Positions 32,628 to 44,303 of a stretch of DNA of 64,000 nt are shown here, in pieces. The stretch spans positions 488,497-552,496 of the forward strand of contig NZ_VOMB01000020.1 in NCBI RefSeq assembly GCF_019050325.1. The letters are read 5' to 3'. The notes under the pieces were generated by a model that had not been told where the DNA came from, searched no databases, and saw nothing but the letters and a program-made list of their open reading frames with translations. The position numbers and the translations under genes were made by a program. Within the stretch, counting starts at the first letter, position 1; each line of letters opens with the position of its first letter. This DNA is from [Mycobacterium] fortunisiensis. Lineage in GTDB: Bacteria; Actinomycetota; Actinomycetes; Mycobacteriales; Mycobacteriaceae.

Positions 32628-35600
32628 CCAGTTGATCCTGTTCCACTCGTTCTCGTCATGCTGCGGATCTGCCGCGCGGCCACCGACAGGGTGGCCAGGT
32701 CCTGTGCACCATCTTGGTATATCTCGGTCAGCGTGCGACGGGCGCGGGTCACCCGGGAGCTGTTGGTGAGCTCCCATTCGGCGATCTTCTCCTCGCCGGT
32801 CTCCTCCGGTTCGCCGACGGCGAGCACATCGAAGCACAGTGCCCGCAGGGAACCGTAGATGTCGTCGCGAATCGCCAACCGCGCCAGGGAATGCCACCGG
32901 TCCTCGCGACTGAGCCGGGACACCGCGGTGAGCAGACTGTCGGAGCCCAGGTGATCCATCAGGGCGAAATAGGTGTCGGCCACCTCGGCGGCCTCCCGAT
33001 CCACGATGTCGGAGATGTCGATCACGTCGAGCAGGCTGTACTGGTACAGGCCGGTGGCCACGGTGTAGGCCAGCTCGTCGGGCACCCCCTGCGCGGCGAA
33101 CTCACCGGCCTCCTTGCCCACGATCGCCTTGTCGTCACCGCGCAGCCAATCGGGCATGCGCGGGCGCAGCTCGGCGACCTTGGCGGCGAACCGGTTGATC
33201 TCGGCGCCGACGGCCAGTGGCTGGGGCCGGTAGTTGAGCAGCCAGCGACCGGCCCGGTCGACGAGTCGGCGCAGATCCAGGGTCATCCGGTCGGTGACCG
33301 CCACCGGCACACCGTCGTCGCCGGCCGCACGGATCCGGCGCCACACCTCGCCGATACCGAAGATCGCATCGGTGGCCACGTAGCTGCGCAGGGCGTCGAC
33401 CGGGCCGACGCCGACATCCTCGGTGATGCGGTACGCGTAGCTGATTCCGCTGGTGTCGACGAGGTCGTTGATCAGCATGGTGGTGGTGATCTCGCGACGC
33501 AGTTGGTGGGCGCGGATCTCCGGGGTGAACTGTTCGCGCAGCCGCTCCGGGAAGTACCGGGGCAGCCGGGCGGCGAACACTTCCTGATCGGGTACGTCGC
33601 CGGCCAGCACGTCGGCCTTGAGCTCGAGTTTGACGTGGGCCATCAACGTCGCCAATTCCGGTGAGGTCAGGCCGATTCCGGCCTCGGCGCGGCGCCGGAT
33701 CTCTTTCTCCGAGGGCAAGGCTTCCAACTCCCGGTTGAGCCCGCGGTTGGCCACGAAGTCTTTGATCATCCGGGCGTGCACGGACAGCATGCCGGCCGCG
33801 TTGACCCGACTGGTGCCCATCAGGTCGTTCTGGTCTTTGTTGTCGGACAACACCAGTGCCCCGACCTCGTCGGTCATCGACAGCAACAGATCGGTGCGGT
33901 CGGCGGGACTGACCTTGCCGGCGCTGACCAGCGAGTCGATCAGGATCTTGATGTTGACCTCGTGATCGGAGCAGTCCACGCCCGCCGAGTTGTCCAGGGC
34001 GTCGGTGTTGATCCTTCCACCGGCCAGGTCGAATTCGATGCGTCCCAGCGATGTCACGCCGAGGTTGCCGCCTTCGCCGATGACCTTGGCCCGCACTTCG
34101 TTTCCGCACACCCGGATCTGGTCGTTGGCCCGGTCGCCGACATCGGCCTCGGTTTCGGCCTTGACGTACGTACCGATCCCGCCGTTCCACAGCAGATCCA
34201 CCGGCGCCTTGAGAATCGCCTTCATCAGGGCGGGCGGCGGGAGTTCGGTGACGTCGCCGTCGATCCCGAGGGCGCTGCGGACCTGCGCGCTGATCGGGAT
34301 GGACTTCTGTTGCCGGCTGAAGACGCCGCCGCCCGCACTGATCAGGGTGCGATCGTAGTCTTCCCAACTGGACCGGGGCAGTTCGAACAGCCGCTTGCGT
34401 TCTACCCAGGATGTGGCGGCGTCGGGATCCGGGTCGACGAAGATGTGCCGATGGTCGAATGCAGCGATCAGCCGAATGTGCTTGGACAGCAACATGCCGT
34501 TGCCGAACACGTCGCCGCTCATGTCCCCGATGCCGACGACGGTGAAGTCTTGACTCTGGGTGTCGACACCCATCTCCCGGAAGTGTCGCTTCACCGACTC
34601 CCAGGCGCCCTTGGCGGTGATGCCCATGGCCTTGTGGTCGTAGCCCACCGAACCGCCGGAGGCGAACGCGTCGCCCAGCCAGAATCCGTACGACTTGGCG
34701 ACGTCGTTGGCGATGTCGGAGAACGTGGCGGTGCCCTTGTCGGCGGCGACCACCAGATAGGCGTCCTCGCCGTCGCGACGCACCACGTCGGCCGGCGTGA
34801 CGACGGCGCCGGTCTGTTTGTCGACGTTGTCGGTCACGTCGAGCAGCCCGGAGATGAAAAGTTGGTAGCACGCAACACCTTCGGCGCGCGCCGCCTCTCG
34901 GTCGACGGCGGCGTCGCCGGTGGGTTCGGGAGGTCGCTTGACCACGAACCCGCCTTTGGCGCCGACAGGCACGATGACCGCGTTCTTCACCGCCTGCGCC
35001 TTGACCAACCCGAGGATCTCGGTGCGGAAATCCTCGCGGCGATCCGACCACCGCAGCCCGCCGCGGGCCACGAACCCGAACCGCAGGTGCACGCCTTCCA
35101 CCCGCGGTGAGTAGACGAAGATCTCGAACCGGGGGCGGGGCAACGGCAACTCGTCGATCAGGAGCGGGTTCAGCTTCACTGCCAGAGCACCGCGCTGACG
35201 GGCCGAATCAGGGTTGCGGACAAAGTAATTCGTGCGCAGCGTGGCCTGGATCAGGCTGGCGAAGGCGCGCAGCACCCGGTCGGTGTCCAGGCTCACCAGG
35301 GCATCGATGTCCTCGGCGACGGCTGCCGCGGCGCCCTGCGCGTCCCGGGTCGACGCGCTCTGTTCGGACGGGTCGAACAGCGCCTCGAACAGTTGCACAA
35401 GCGAGCCCGTGGTGTGCGGATTCTCGTTGAGCACCGATTCGATGTGCGACTGGCTGTAGGCGAAACCGGCCTGGCGCAGGTACTTCGCGTAGGCCCGCAG
35501 GATCACCACCTGCTGCCAGGTCAGGTCGGCCCGCAGTACCAGTTCGTTGAACCGGTCCACCTCGACCCAACCGTGCCAGATCGCAGTCACCGCGTCGGCG

Positions 35601-37456
35601 AACCGCTCGGCGGTGGCCGCGCGGGACGCCGCGTCGGGGGCATCGGGGATGCTGCGCTGCCGGACGACCTTGAACTGGTAGATCCACACCGGCAGGCCGT
35701 CGGCGCGGCGTACCGTGTAGGGGCGTTCCTCCAGCACCACCACGCCCATCGACTGCAGCATCGGCAGCAGTTGGCTCAGCGATGCCGAGCGGCCGCCCAG
35801 GTACCAGGTCAGCTGTGCCGGCGCAGCCGCACCGGAGCCGTCAGCGCCTTCGTTGAACACGAGCTTGACCGAATTGTCGTGCAGCGCTTCGATGATGGCG
35901 ATATCGGCGATGGCGTCGGCCGGGGCGACGGCTTGCTTGTAGTCGTCGGGAAACGCGGTGGCGTAGTGCTCGACGGCGGCGGGACTGATCGCCGCCTGCG
36001 CGGCGGCGCTGGTCATCCGGTCGCCCCAGTTGCGGGTGGCCTCGGTCAGCAGATTCTGGATCCGGGACTCGTTCTCGGCGGAGGTGTCCACGCCGGCGGG
36101 CCGGGCCCCCTCGGGCAGCCGCACCGTGAAATGGACCACGGCCCAGGGTGATTCGCTGACCCGGGCCGAGTAGTCGATGCTTTCGCCGCCCAGTTCACGC
36201 ACCAGGATGTCCTGCATCTCCAGCCGCACCGCGGTGGTGTAGCGATCACGCGGCAGATACACCAGGCAGGACACGAAGTGCGCCAGTTGATCTGCCCGCA
36301 GGAATAGCAGGGTGCGACGCCGGGACCCCTGGTCCACCACGGTCAGCGCCATGTCGAGCAGCTGCTTGGAGCTTAGCGCGAACAGCTCGGGGCGCGGGAT
36401 GGTCTGGACGATGTCGCGCAGCAATTGGCCCGGGTGGCTGGGGTCGCGGCGCGCCATCGCCAGCGCCTCCTCCACCCGCCGTGAGATCAGTGGGATTTCC
36501 AGGACGTTGGCATTCATCGCGGCCACGGTGAACAGGCCGACAAAACGATGTTCGATGACGCGGGGACCGCTCTCCCGCACCACGACGATGTAGGGGTACG
36601 CGCCGTAGCGCAGATAGCTGGGCATCGTGGCCTGCGCCAGCACCATGAGATCGTCATCGGCGGTCAGCGGTGGGAGCACGTCGTCGCGCAGCTTGAGCAC
36701 GCCGAGCCGGCTGGCCGGGTCGACGGCGGCCTGCCCGTCAGCGATCACGCACTGCTGGTAACCCAGCAGCAGGAAGTGGCCGTCGGCCAGCCAGCGCAGC
36801 AGCGCGGCCACGTCGCGCCGGTCGGTGTTGGGGAACCGGCCGTCGACATCGGTGGCCACATCGTTGGCCAACGCGTGCAGGGCAGCGCCGATGGCCGCGG
36901 TGTCCAGGCCGATCTGCCGGGCCTCGGCCAGGACGCCGGGCAGCAGCCGCACCACCTCGGTGAGCGCCGGACCGTCGGCCGCCGCCCCGGTGACCGGCAC
37001 CAGGATCCAGGACTCGTCGACACCGTCGCTGCCGGTGGCCTCGGTGGCCTCGGTGGCCGGCCGGACATCGAGCACGTCTCCGCCGGCGTCGCGGCGCACC
37101 CGCAGCACCGGGTTCATGATCGCCGGGTAGGCGATCCCGTGGCGGTGCAGCAGGACGGCCACCGAATCGACCAGCATCGCGGCCTGCTCGGTGACGATCT
37201 GCAGGGCCGGACCGGACTCGGCGTCGCCCGGGTACACCGCGACCTTGGTCTCCCCCGGCGCCCGGTGGCGGCCCAACTCGTAGTGGGCGGCCACCGTGGC
37301 GTCGGCGACCAATCGTTCGGCCACGATCTGGGGACCGGTGGCGGCCACCCCGGGCCCGTCGGACGGCCGGGCGCGGTAGGTGGACAGGAACGCTGCGGCC
37401 AGTTGGTGAATCAGCTCCGGTGGCGGCTGGCGGTGGTTCCGGTCGCTTGTGTGCAC
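32624..37456 (-). CDS. gdh: NAD-specific glutamate dehydrogenase, large L_180 class
   Basis: A 1610-residue enzyme converting glutamate to 2-oxoglutarate and ammonium with NAD. The catalytic domain is in the second half: GFVARGGLRWSDRREDFRTE, VKNAVIVPVGAKGGFVVKR with the substrate Lys, and the dinucleotide segment VVGIGDMSGDVFGNGML. The N-terminal half has ACT-like regulatory domains. In mycobacteria this enzyme is inhibited by the FHA protein GarA, tying nitrogen supply to the 2-oxoglutarate node where KorAB also acts. GTG 37456 has no Shine-Dalgarno sequence, but TACTAGT ends 11 bases before it, so leaderless translation is possible. Confidence 0.96.
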   Translation of the reverse strand: MHTSDRNHRQPPPELIHQLAAAFLSTYRARPSDGPGVAATGPQIVAERLVADATVAAHYELGRHRAPGETKVAVYPGDAESGPALQIVTEQAAMLVDSVAVLLHRHGIAYPAIMNPVLRVRRDAGGDVLDVRPATEATEATGSDGVDESWILVPVTGAAADGPALTEVVRLLPGVLAEARQIGLDTAAIGAALHALANDVATDVDGRFPNTDRRDVAALLRWLADGHFLLLGYQQCVIADGQAAVDPASRLGVLKLRDDVLPPLTADDDLMVLAQATMPSYLRYGAYPYIVVVRESGPRVIEHRFVGLFTVAAMNANVLEIPLISRRVEEALAMARRDPSHPGQLLRDIVQTIPRPELFALSSKQLLDMALTVVDQGSRRRTLLFLRADQLAHFVSCLVYLPRDRYTTAVRLEMQDILVRELGGESIDYSARVSESPWAVVHFTVRLPEGARPAGVDTSAENESRIQNLLTEATRNWGDRMTSAAAQAAISPAAVEHYATAFPDDYKQAVAPADAIADIAIIEALHDNSVKLVFNEGADGSGAAAPAQLTWYLGGRSASLSQLLPMLQSMGVVVLEERPYTVRRADGLPVWIYQFKVVRQRSIPDAPDAASRAATAERFADAVTAIWHGWVEVDRFNELVLRADLTWQQVVILRAYAKYLRQAGFAYSQSHIESVLNENPHTTGSLVQLFEALFDPSEQSASTRDAQGAAAAVAEDIDALVSLDTDRVLRAFASLIQATLRTNYFVRNPDSARQRGALAVKLNPLLIDELPLPRPRFEIFVYSPRVEGVHLRFGFVARGGLRWSDRREDFRTEILGLVKAQAVKNAVIVPVGAKGGFVVKRPPEPTGDAAVDREAARAEGVACYQLFISGLLDVTDNVDKQTGAVVTPADVVRRDGEDAYLVVAADKGTATFSDIANDVAKSYGFWLGDAFASGGSVGYDHKAMGITAKGAWESVKRHFREMGVDTQSQDFTVVGIGDMSGDVFGNGMLLSKHIRLIAAFDHRHIFVDPDPDAATSWVERKRLFELPRSSWEDYDRTLISAGGGVFSRQQKSIPISAQVRSALGIDGDVTELPPPALMKAILKAPVDLLWNGGIGTYVKAETEADVGDRANDQIRVCGNEVRAKVIGEGGNLGVTSLGRIEFDLAGGRINTDALDNSAGVDCSDHEVNIKILIDSLVSAGKVSPADRTDLLLSMTDEVGALVLSDNKDQNDLMGTSRVNAAGMLSVHARMIKDFVANRGLNRELEALPSEKEIRRRAEAGIGLTSPELATLMAHVKLELKADVLAGDVPDQEVFAARLPRYFPERLREQFTPEIRAHQLRREITTTMLINDLVDTSGISYAYRITEDVGVGPVDALRSYVATDAIFGIGEVWRRIRAAGDDGVPVAVTDRMTLDLRRLVDRAGRWLLNYRPQPLAVGAEINRFAAKVAELRPRMPDWLRGDDKAIVGKEAGEFAAQGVPDELAYTVATGLYQYSLLDVIDISDIVDREAAEVADTYFALMDHLGSDSLLTAVSRLSREDRWHSLARLAIRDDIYGSLRALCFDVLAVGEPEETGEEKIAEWELTNSSRVTRARRTLTEIYQDGAQDLATLSVAARQIRSMTRTSGTGSTG

Positions 37457-37511
37457 AGTTGCGACACTAGTAGCGTCCCGGTGCCCGCAGCGCTCTTTGA
37501 GCCGTCACGGG

Positions 37512-39185
<1,674 letters not shown>

Positions 39186-39271
39186 GCCGTGAGGTGCCTT
39201 TCTGCAGCTTGCGGTGTCGATTCAGATCGACGGAAATGCTCGGGGCCCATCCTAGGCGTGGCCGAATGTGG

Positions 39272-39724
39272 CTAGGCCGACAGTGGCAGCCCGCCCTCGT
39301 CGGCGCCGGTTTCGACGTCGTCCACCGCCGCGTCGTCCTCGGCCGCCGGTGCCGGCCCGGCCACCGGTTTGGGCAACGGGGCGATCTTGGCCGTGTGTCG
39401 CGACAGGTCCGGCCCGACCGCGGTGGCCCGCACCTCGACCGACGACCGGCGCACGCCGTCCTTGTCGTCGTACTCATCGGTGTGGACGTGGCCGACCACG
39501 ACGACGGCGTCCCCCTTCATCAGCGAGGCGCTGGCCCCGGTGGCCAGGTTCCCCCAGCAGTTGACCGTGACGTAGAGCGAGTTGCCTTGCTCCCACGTGC
39601 CGTCCGCGGTGCGCCGGCGCGAGTTGCTGGCCACCCGGAACTTGTAGAGCTCCTGGTCACCGAATCGCAACCGCACCGGGTTGGTGATGATGTGGCCGAC
39701 GATGGTGAACGGTGTCTCGAACAT
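39272..39724 (-). CDS. Single-stranded DNA-binding protein, second SSB (Rv2478c-like)
   Basis: A 150-residue OB-fold protein. MFETPFTIVGHIITNPVRLR starts the fold, then YKFRVASNSRRRTADGTW and LYVTVNCWGNLATGASASL with aromatic residues for DNA stacking. The tail is acidic (AAEDDAAVDDVETGADEGG) but ends GGLPLSA, without the DDDIPF-type tip of the main SSB, so it is the paralogue usually called SsbB. AAAGGAACC precedes the ATG. It follows ettA in the same order as Rv2477c-Rv2478c. Confidence 0.85.
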   Translation of the reverse strand: MFETPFTIVGHIITNPVRLRFGDQELYKFRVASNSRRRTADGTWEQGNSLYVTVNCWGNLATGASASLMKGDAVVVVGHVHTDEYDDKDGVRRSSVEVRATAVGPDLSRHTAKIAPLPKPVAGPAPAAEDDAAVDDVETGADEGGLPLSA

Positions 39725-39888
39725 TTCTGGTTCCTTTCGCTGCATCCAGTGGCCGGCGCCGACGCGCCGTGACCGCCTTACGCAGCCATTGACCGTCGGC
39801 GCTCCGACAGCAGCCGGCCGGCGAGCCCGACGAACCTGCCGGCTGTGGATGAAACGCAGGCTGGGGATAACCTCCGGATGCCCGGTGC

Positions 39889-41910
39889 CTACCTGGACGG
39901 ATGATCGCGCCGCGCCATCTCGGCCAGCATGGCGTTGTACGCCGCCAGCTCGGCATCGTCGTCCCGGTCGGCGGCACGGTCGAGTCGCTTGGCGGTGCGC
40001 TGATCGCTGCGCCGCCACTGGATCAGCAGCGCCAGCATCACGATGACCAGCGGCACCTCACCGGCCGCCCAGGCGATGGCACCGCCGGTGTGCTGATCTG
40101 CGAGCAGGTCGGTGTGCCACGGCAACAGCAGTGACCGGTAGAAGGATTCGCCCAGCACGGTCTGCATGCCCATCATCACCACCCCGAAGAACGCGTGCAG
40201 CGGCAGCGAGGCGAACACCATCCCGATCTTCACCAGATGCGGGATCGGGCGCGGGGTCGGATCCACGCCGATGACCACCCAGTAGAACAGGTAGCCCGAG
40301 AGCAGGAAGTGCGCGTTCATCAGGATGTGTGCAGCGTGATTGCTCACCGCGGTGTCGAAGATCCCGCCGAAATACAGGCCGTAGAACCCGGCCACGAACA
40401 GCACGGTGGCGATGATGGGATTGGTCAGCAGCTGCGAGACCCGCGAATGCAGCGCCGCCAGCAGCCACTCCCGCGGACCCGGCGGCGCTGCGCGTCCGGC
40501 CGCCGGCAGCGCCCGCAGGGCCAGCGTGACCGGGGCGCCCAGCACCAGCAGCACCGGCACCAGCATCGACAGCAGCATGTGGGCGATCATGTGCATGCTG
40601 AACATGGCCGGCATGTAGCGGCCCAGCCCCGACGATGTGGTGAACAGCAGCACCGCGCAGCCCAGTAGCCATCCGACGGTCCGTCCCACCGGCCAGGCGT
40701 CGCCGCGGGCGCGCAGCCGACGCACCGCGACCAGATAGACGACGGCACCGATGATGGCGGCGGTCCCGAACAGCAGGTCGAACCGCCAGTCGAACAACAC
40801 CCGGGCCACCGTCGGCGGACCCGCCAGGTCATAGCCGATCGCCACCTCGGTGGCGCTGGGCACCGTCGTCTCCGGTGGTGGCGGGGTCCGGCCCAATCCC
40901 ACGGCGATGCCGAAGGTGACGCCGAACAGGACCGCCTCCGTCAGCGCCAACCGGATCAGCGGGGCACGCGCGTCGGGGTCGGCGGCCAGCGCGCTCAGGC
41001 TGATCCGGCGTTGCCACCAGCCCAGCACGCCGAGCAGGCTCAGCGCGACCATCTTGGCCAGCACCAACCAGCCGTAGGTGGTGTGCACCAGGTCGGGCAG
41101 CTGGATTCGCACGAGCGCGTTGAGCACGCCGCTCAGGGCCATCGCAACAAAACAGCACAGGGCCAGTGCCGAGAACCGGTGCGCGGCCAGCCTGGTGTTC
41201 GTCCCGTCAGCGCCACGGAGCGCGTGGGCCAGCAGCGCCAGCAGCCCGCCGGCCCACAGGGCAGCCGCCACCAGGTGGATGAACAGGCTGTTGGTGGCCA
41301 GGTCGTGGGCGCCGCCGGCCGACGAGTGCCCGGTCAGCACCAACGGCATCAGGGTCAGCAGCGAACCGGCCAGCAACACCGGTGTCCAGCCCCAGCGCAG
41401 CACCGGAAGGCTGGCGATGGTGACGGCCGCGGCCAGGATGGCCGTCCACCGCCAGGCGGTCGCCACATCGACCAGCCCGGCGGCCGACCACACGTCGACC
41501 GGGCCCAGGTGCTCGAGCAGGGGTTGCCCGGAGACGTCGGAGACGGTCAGCGGAACCAGCAGTGCCGCGCACACCGTCCACACCCCCGAGGCCGCCGCCC
41601 CGAGCCGCACCGCGCGGTAGCCGGCCACGTCGAGCACACCGTTGCGCTGGGGTGCCACCAGGAAGGCGGCAAACAGGAACGAGCCCACCGCCACGACGGC
41701 GGCGATCTCTCCGGCGGCACGCACGAACGGCAGGCCGTAGGTGGTGACCGGGCCGGGGTCGGGCAGGCCGGTGGCGGTCAGGGCCTCGGCCAGGGACAGC
41801 GCGCCGATCCCGGCGGCGACGGCGCCGGCCAGCAGGCCCACCCCGGCCAGCACCGGCCACACCGCGTTGTGGCGCACGCTGGTGGTGGCCGCCCGGCCGG
41901 TCGACGTCAT
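39889..41910 (-). CDS. CopD-CtaG fusion: copper transport / cytochrome oxidase assembly membrane protein
   Basis: A 673-residue protein with about 13 hydrophobic segments. The first half resembles CopD copper-uptake proteins (WTAILAAAVTIASLPVLRWG ... HLVAAALWAGGLLALL). The second half is a caa3-type CtaG domain: MFSMHMIAHMLLSMLVPVLLVLGAPVTLALR with clustered Met/His residues for copper, GYLFYWVVIGVDPTPRPI, and LGESFYRSLLLPWHTDLLADQ. Relatives such as Rv0102 are essential for oxidase maturation in mycobacteria. A paralogue lies at 60.3 kb in this window. Confidence 0.87.
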   Translation of the reverse strand: MTSTGRAATTSVRHNAVWPVLAGVGLLAGAVAAGIGALSLAEALTATGLPDPGPVTTYGLPFVRAAGEIAAVVAVGSFLFAAFLVAPQRNGVLDVAGYRAVRLGAAASGVWTVCAALLVPLTVSDVSGQPLLEHLGPVDVWSAAGLVDVATAWRWTAILAAAVTIASLPVLRWGWTPVLLAGSLLTLMPLVLTGHSSAGGAHDLATNSLFIHLVAAALWAGGLLALLAHALRGADGTNTRLAAHRFSALALCCFVAMALSGVLNALVRIQLPDLVHTTYGWLVLAKMVALSLLGVLGWWQRRISLSALAADPDARAPLIRLALTEAVLFGVTFGIAVGLGRTPPPPETTVPSATEVAIGYDLAGPPTVARVLFDWRFDLLFGTAAIIGAVVYLVAVRRLRARGDAWPVGRTVGWLLGCAVLLFTTSSGLGRYMPAMFSMHMIAHMLLSMLVPVLLVLGAPVTLALRALPAAGRAAPPGPREWLLAALHSRVSQLLTNPIIATVLFVAGFYGLYFGGIFDTAVSNHAAHILMNAHFLLSGYLFYWVVIGVDPTPRPIPHLVKIGMVFASLPLHAFFGVVMMGMQTVLGESFYRSLLLPWHTDLLADQHTGGAIAWAAGEVPLVIVMLALLIQWRRSDQRTAKRLDRAADRDDDAELAAYNAMLAEMARRDHPSR

Positions 41911-41927
41911 GGGCCAAGCCTATGGCG

Positions 41928-44303
41928 TCAGCCGGAGCCCTCGCGCTCGGCGCGGCGCGCCTTCTCCCGGAAGTAGAACTGTTCGCGGGCTATCTCGTCG
42001 ACCTTGTCCATGTCGGCGATGATCGCCCGTAGCTCGTCCCGGAAGGCGCTGCGCCGCAGCGCCAGATCCGGTCCGCTGGTCAGCAGGTCCTGATCGGCGG
42101 CCACTTGCCGGGCGGTGGCGAACAACAGCGCCGACACCGACTCGTTGCTGGTCACCCGGCCCTGTGCGACGTACTGCCGGCCGACGCCGAGCGCCCGTCT
42201 GGTCAGGTCCCGCTCGCCGATCTCGGCCGGGGCGTCACGCAACACGTCGGCGACGATGGCGTAGGCCTCGAAGAACGGGCGCAGCATGGCGCCCACCAAC
42301 AGGGGTTTCTTGGTGCGCAACATGTCATGGATCCCCTGGCCCCCGTCGCGGACCGTTGCCTCCCATCCCCTGCCGGTCTGTTCGGCGTACCTGCGGTCGT
42401 ACCACGACAGCTCTTCGGCGACGTTGTCGCGGAAGGCTTCCGAGTCCGCGAAGTAGAAATCGAACTTGAGCAGATCCCGCAGCCGCATCACCTGGTCCCA
42501 GAACGCCTGCACCGGATCGTCGGCGGCGTGGGCGGCATGGGCCAGCGCCAGCTCCACGATTGAGGTCTCCAGGAAGGCGTGGATCAGCGAGTTGCGGTAG
42601 AACGCCGCCTCCAGTTCGTCCTCGGGAGCGATGCGCCACACCGGTTCGCGTCCACTGTCGACCATCGTCACCGGGTGACCGCCGGAGAGGGCGTCGACCG
42701 CCGAGCGCACCCCCTCGGCGGTGCGCAGCCGCAGTGCGCTGTTGGTCACCGGGGTGTTCTTGCGTTCCAGGTAGTCCAGGGAATCCTGCAGGGTGTGGTG
42801 CAGCTGATCGAGGGTCAGCGCGACCCCCCGTGCGCCCAGCAGCAACGCCGACACCAAGTTGGTCGCGTTGACCGGGGTGACCCGCAGGATCCGCCAGGCC
42901 ACCTCGAAGGCCATCTTCTGCATTGCGAGCCGTTTGGCCGCCTCGTCGCGCACCATCGCGCCGTTGGGCTCGCCCAGGTACTCGCGCATCGACACCGCTT
43001 CGGGGAAGCGGACGTAAATCTTGCCGTAGTTACGCTCGCCCTGCGCCTTGATGAAGTTGTAGAGCCAGCTCAGCCCTTCGGGGGTTTTCTCTCCGCCGCG
43101 GGCGTATGCGGCGTACTCGGCGGTCTCGTGGAGTTGGTCGAAGCTGATCGACACCGGCTGCAGCAGGATGTCGTCACTGCGCCCGTCGAGGTAGGCATCG
43201 GCGACGTAGGCGAGCAGTCCGAGCTTGGGCGGCAACATCTTTCCGGTGCGCGAGCGGGTGCCCTCGATGGACCAGTTCAGGTTGAACCGCTTCTCCACGA
43301 TGTAGCCGACGTACTGCCGCAGCACGTATTTGTAGAGCGGGTCGTCGAGTTTGCGGCGCAGGAAGATGACGCCGGAATGCCGGAACAGCGGCCCCATCAG
43401 ACCGAAGGACAGGTTGATCCCGGCGAATGTGTGCACCGGCGGCAGCCGGTTCTCCTGCATCGCCACCGGCACGATGACCCCATCGAGGTAGGAGCGGTGG
43501 GAGAACAGCAGTACGGCCGGATGTTGTTCCAGGGCATGGCGCATCGACTCGACCTCGGTGCGGTCGTAGTCGATGCGGGGGTCGAAGCCGCGGCTGAAGA
43601 TGGCCCGCCCCATGGTCGGGATCAGATCGACCGAGAACCGGCTCCATCCGGTGGAAAGCTCGTCGAGCATGGCGCCGGCCTGTTCGACCGTGGCACCGGG
43701 AATCTGTTCCAGGCCGTGCCGAAACCGGGCGGAGGCCAGCATCTCCGGCTTGACCAGCCGCGGTGACTTGTACTCCGGGCCCAGCAGCCGCAGCTCCACC
43801 CGCTCGATCGCCAGTACCGCTCGGCGCAAGACGAATTTCGCGAACTCCCTTGGGTTTTCACCCATGGTGGTCTCGCTCCACTGCTTGCGCAGCTCGGACA
43901 CCTTGGCGGGTTCACCGGCCACCACGCGGGCCCGGGACGGATCTTTGCGCAGGATGCGACGCTGCAGGAACTCGGGCGGCCGGTAGGTGTCCCGACCCGA
44001 GATCAGCCCGACGACCTTGATCCGGGTGGGCAGCCCACCCGGTACCCAGAACACCCGTACCGGCACCACCAGCCGGTCCTCGCCCTCTTCCAATTCGGAG
44101 ACCAGGCTGGCGAGAACGCCCGGCGACGGTATCCCGGCCTCGGGGAGTTGCAGCACCTCGATGGCCGAGTCCGGGTGCTCGCGACGCTGCGCCTTGAGCC
44201 AGTCGTTGAGCAGTTCGAGTTCGGCCGGTGACGACACCGACGCCAGCACCAGGGCGCCGTCGGTGGGGCTGTAGCTGGCGAAGTCGTCGGATCCCGCGAT
44301 CAC
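41928..44303 (-). CDS. plsB2: Glycerol-3-phosphate 1-O-acyltransferase PlsB2
   Basis: A 791-residue acyltransferase starting phospholipid and triacylglycerol synthesis. The catalytic HX4D box is LLFSHRSYLDGVIVP near residue 290, followed by VFLRRKLDDPLY and SIEGTRSRTGKMLPPKLGLL. Long flanking helical regions are typical of bacterial PlsB. The GTG start overlaps the plsC stop by 4 bases; with the WS/DGAT gene upstream it forms a three-gene lipid operon equivalent to Rv2482c-Rv2484c. Confidence 0.94.
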   Translation of the reverse strand: MIAGSDDFASYSPTDGALVLASVSSPAELELLNDWLKAQRREHPDSAIEVLQLPEAGIPSPGVLASLVSELEEGEDRLVVPVRVFWVPGGLPTRIKVVGLISGRDTYRPPEFLQRRILRKDPSRARVVAGEPAKVSELRKQWSETTMGENPREFAKFVLRRAVLAIERVELRLLGPEYKSPRLVKPEMLASARFRHGLEQIPGATVEQAGAMLDELSTGWSRFSVDLIPTMGRAIFSRGFDPRIDYDRTEVESMRHALEQHPAVLLFSHRSYLDGVIVPVAMQENRLPPVHTFAGINLSFGLMGPLFRHSGVIFLRRKLDDPLYKYVLRQYVGYIVEKRFNLNWSIEGTRSRTGKMLPPKLGLLAYVADAYLDGRSDDILLQPVSISFDQLHETAEYAAYARGGEKTPEGLSWLYNFIKAQGERNYGKIYVRFPEAVSMREYLGEPNGAMVRDEAAKRLAMQKMAFEVAWRILRVTPVNATNLVSALLLGARGVALTLDQLHHTLQDSLDYLERKNTPVTNSALRLRTAEGVRSAVDALSGGHPVTMVDSGREPVWRIAPEDELEAAFYRNSLIHAFLETSIVELALAHAAHAADDPVQAFWDQVMRLRDLLKFDFYFADSEAFRDNVAEELSWYDRRYAEQTGRGWEATVRDGGQGIHDMLRTKKPLLVGAMLRPFFEAYAIVADVLRDAPAEIGERDLTRRALGVGRQYVAQGRVTSNESVSALLFATARQVAADQDLLTSGPDLALRRSAFRDELRAIIADMDKVDEIAREQFYFREKARRAEREGSG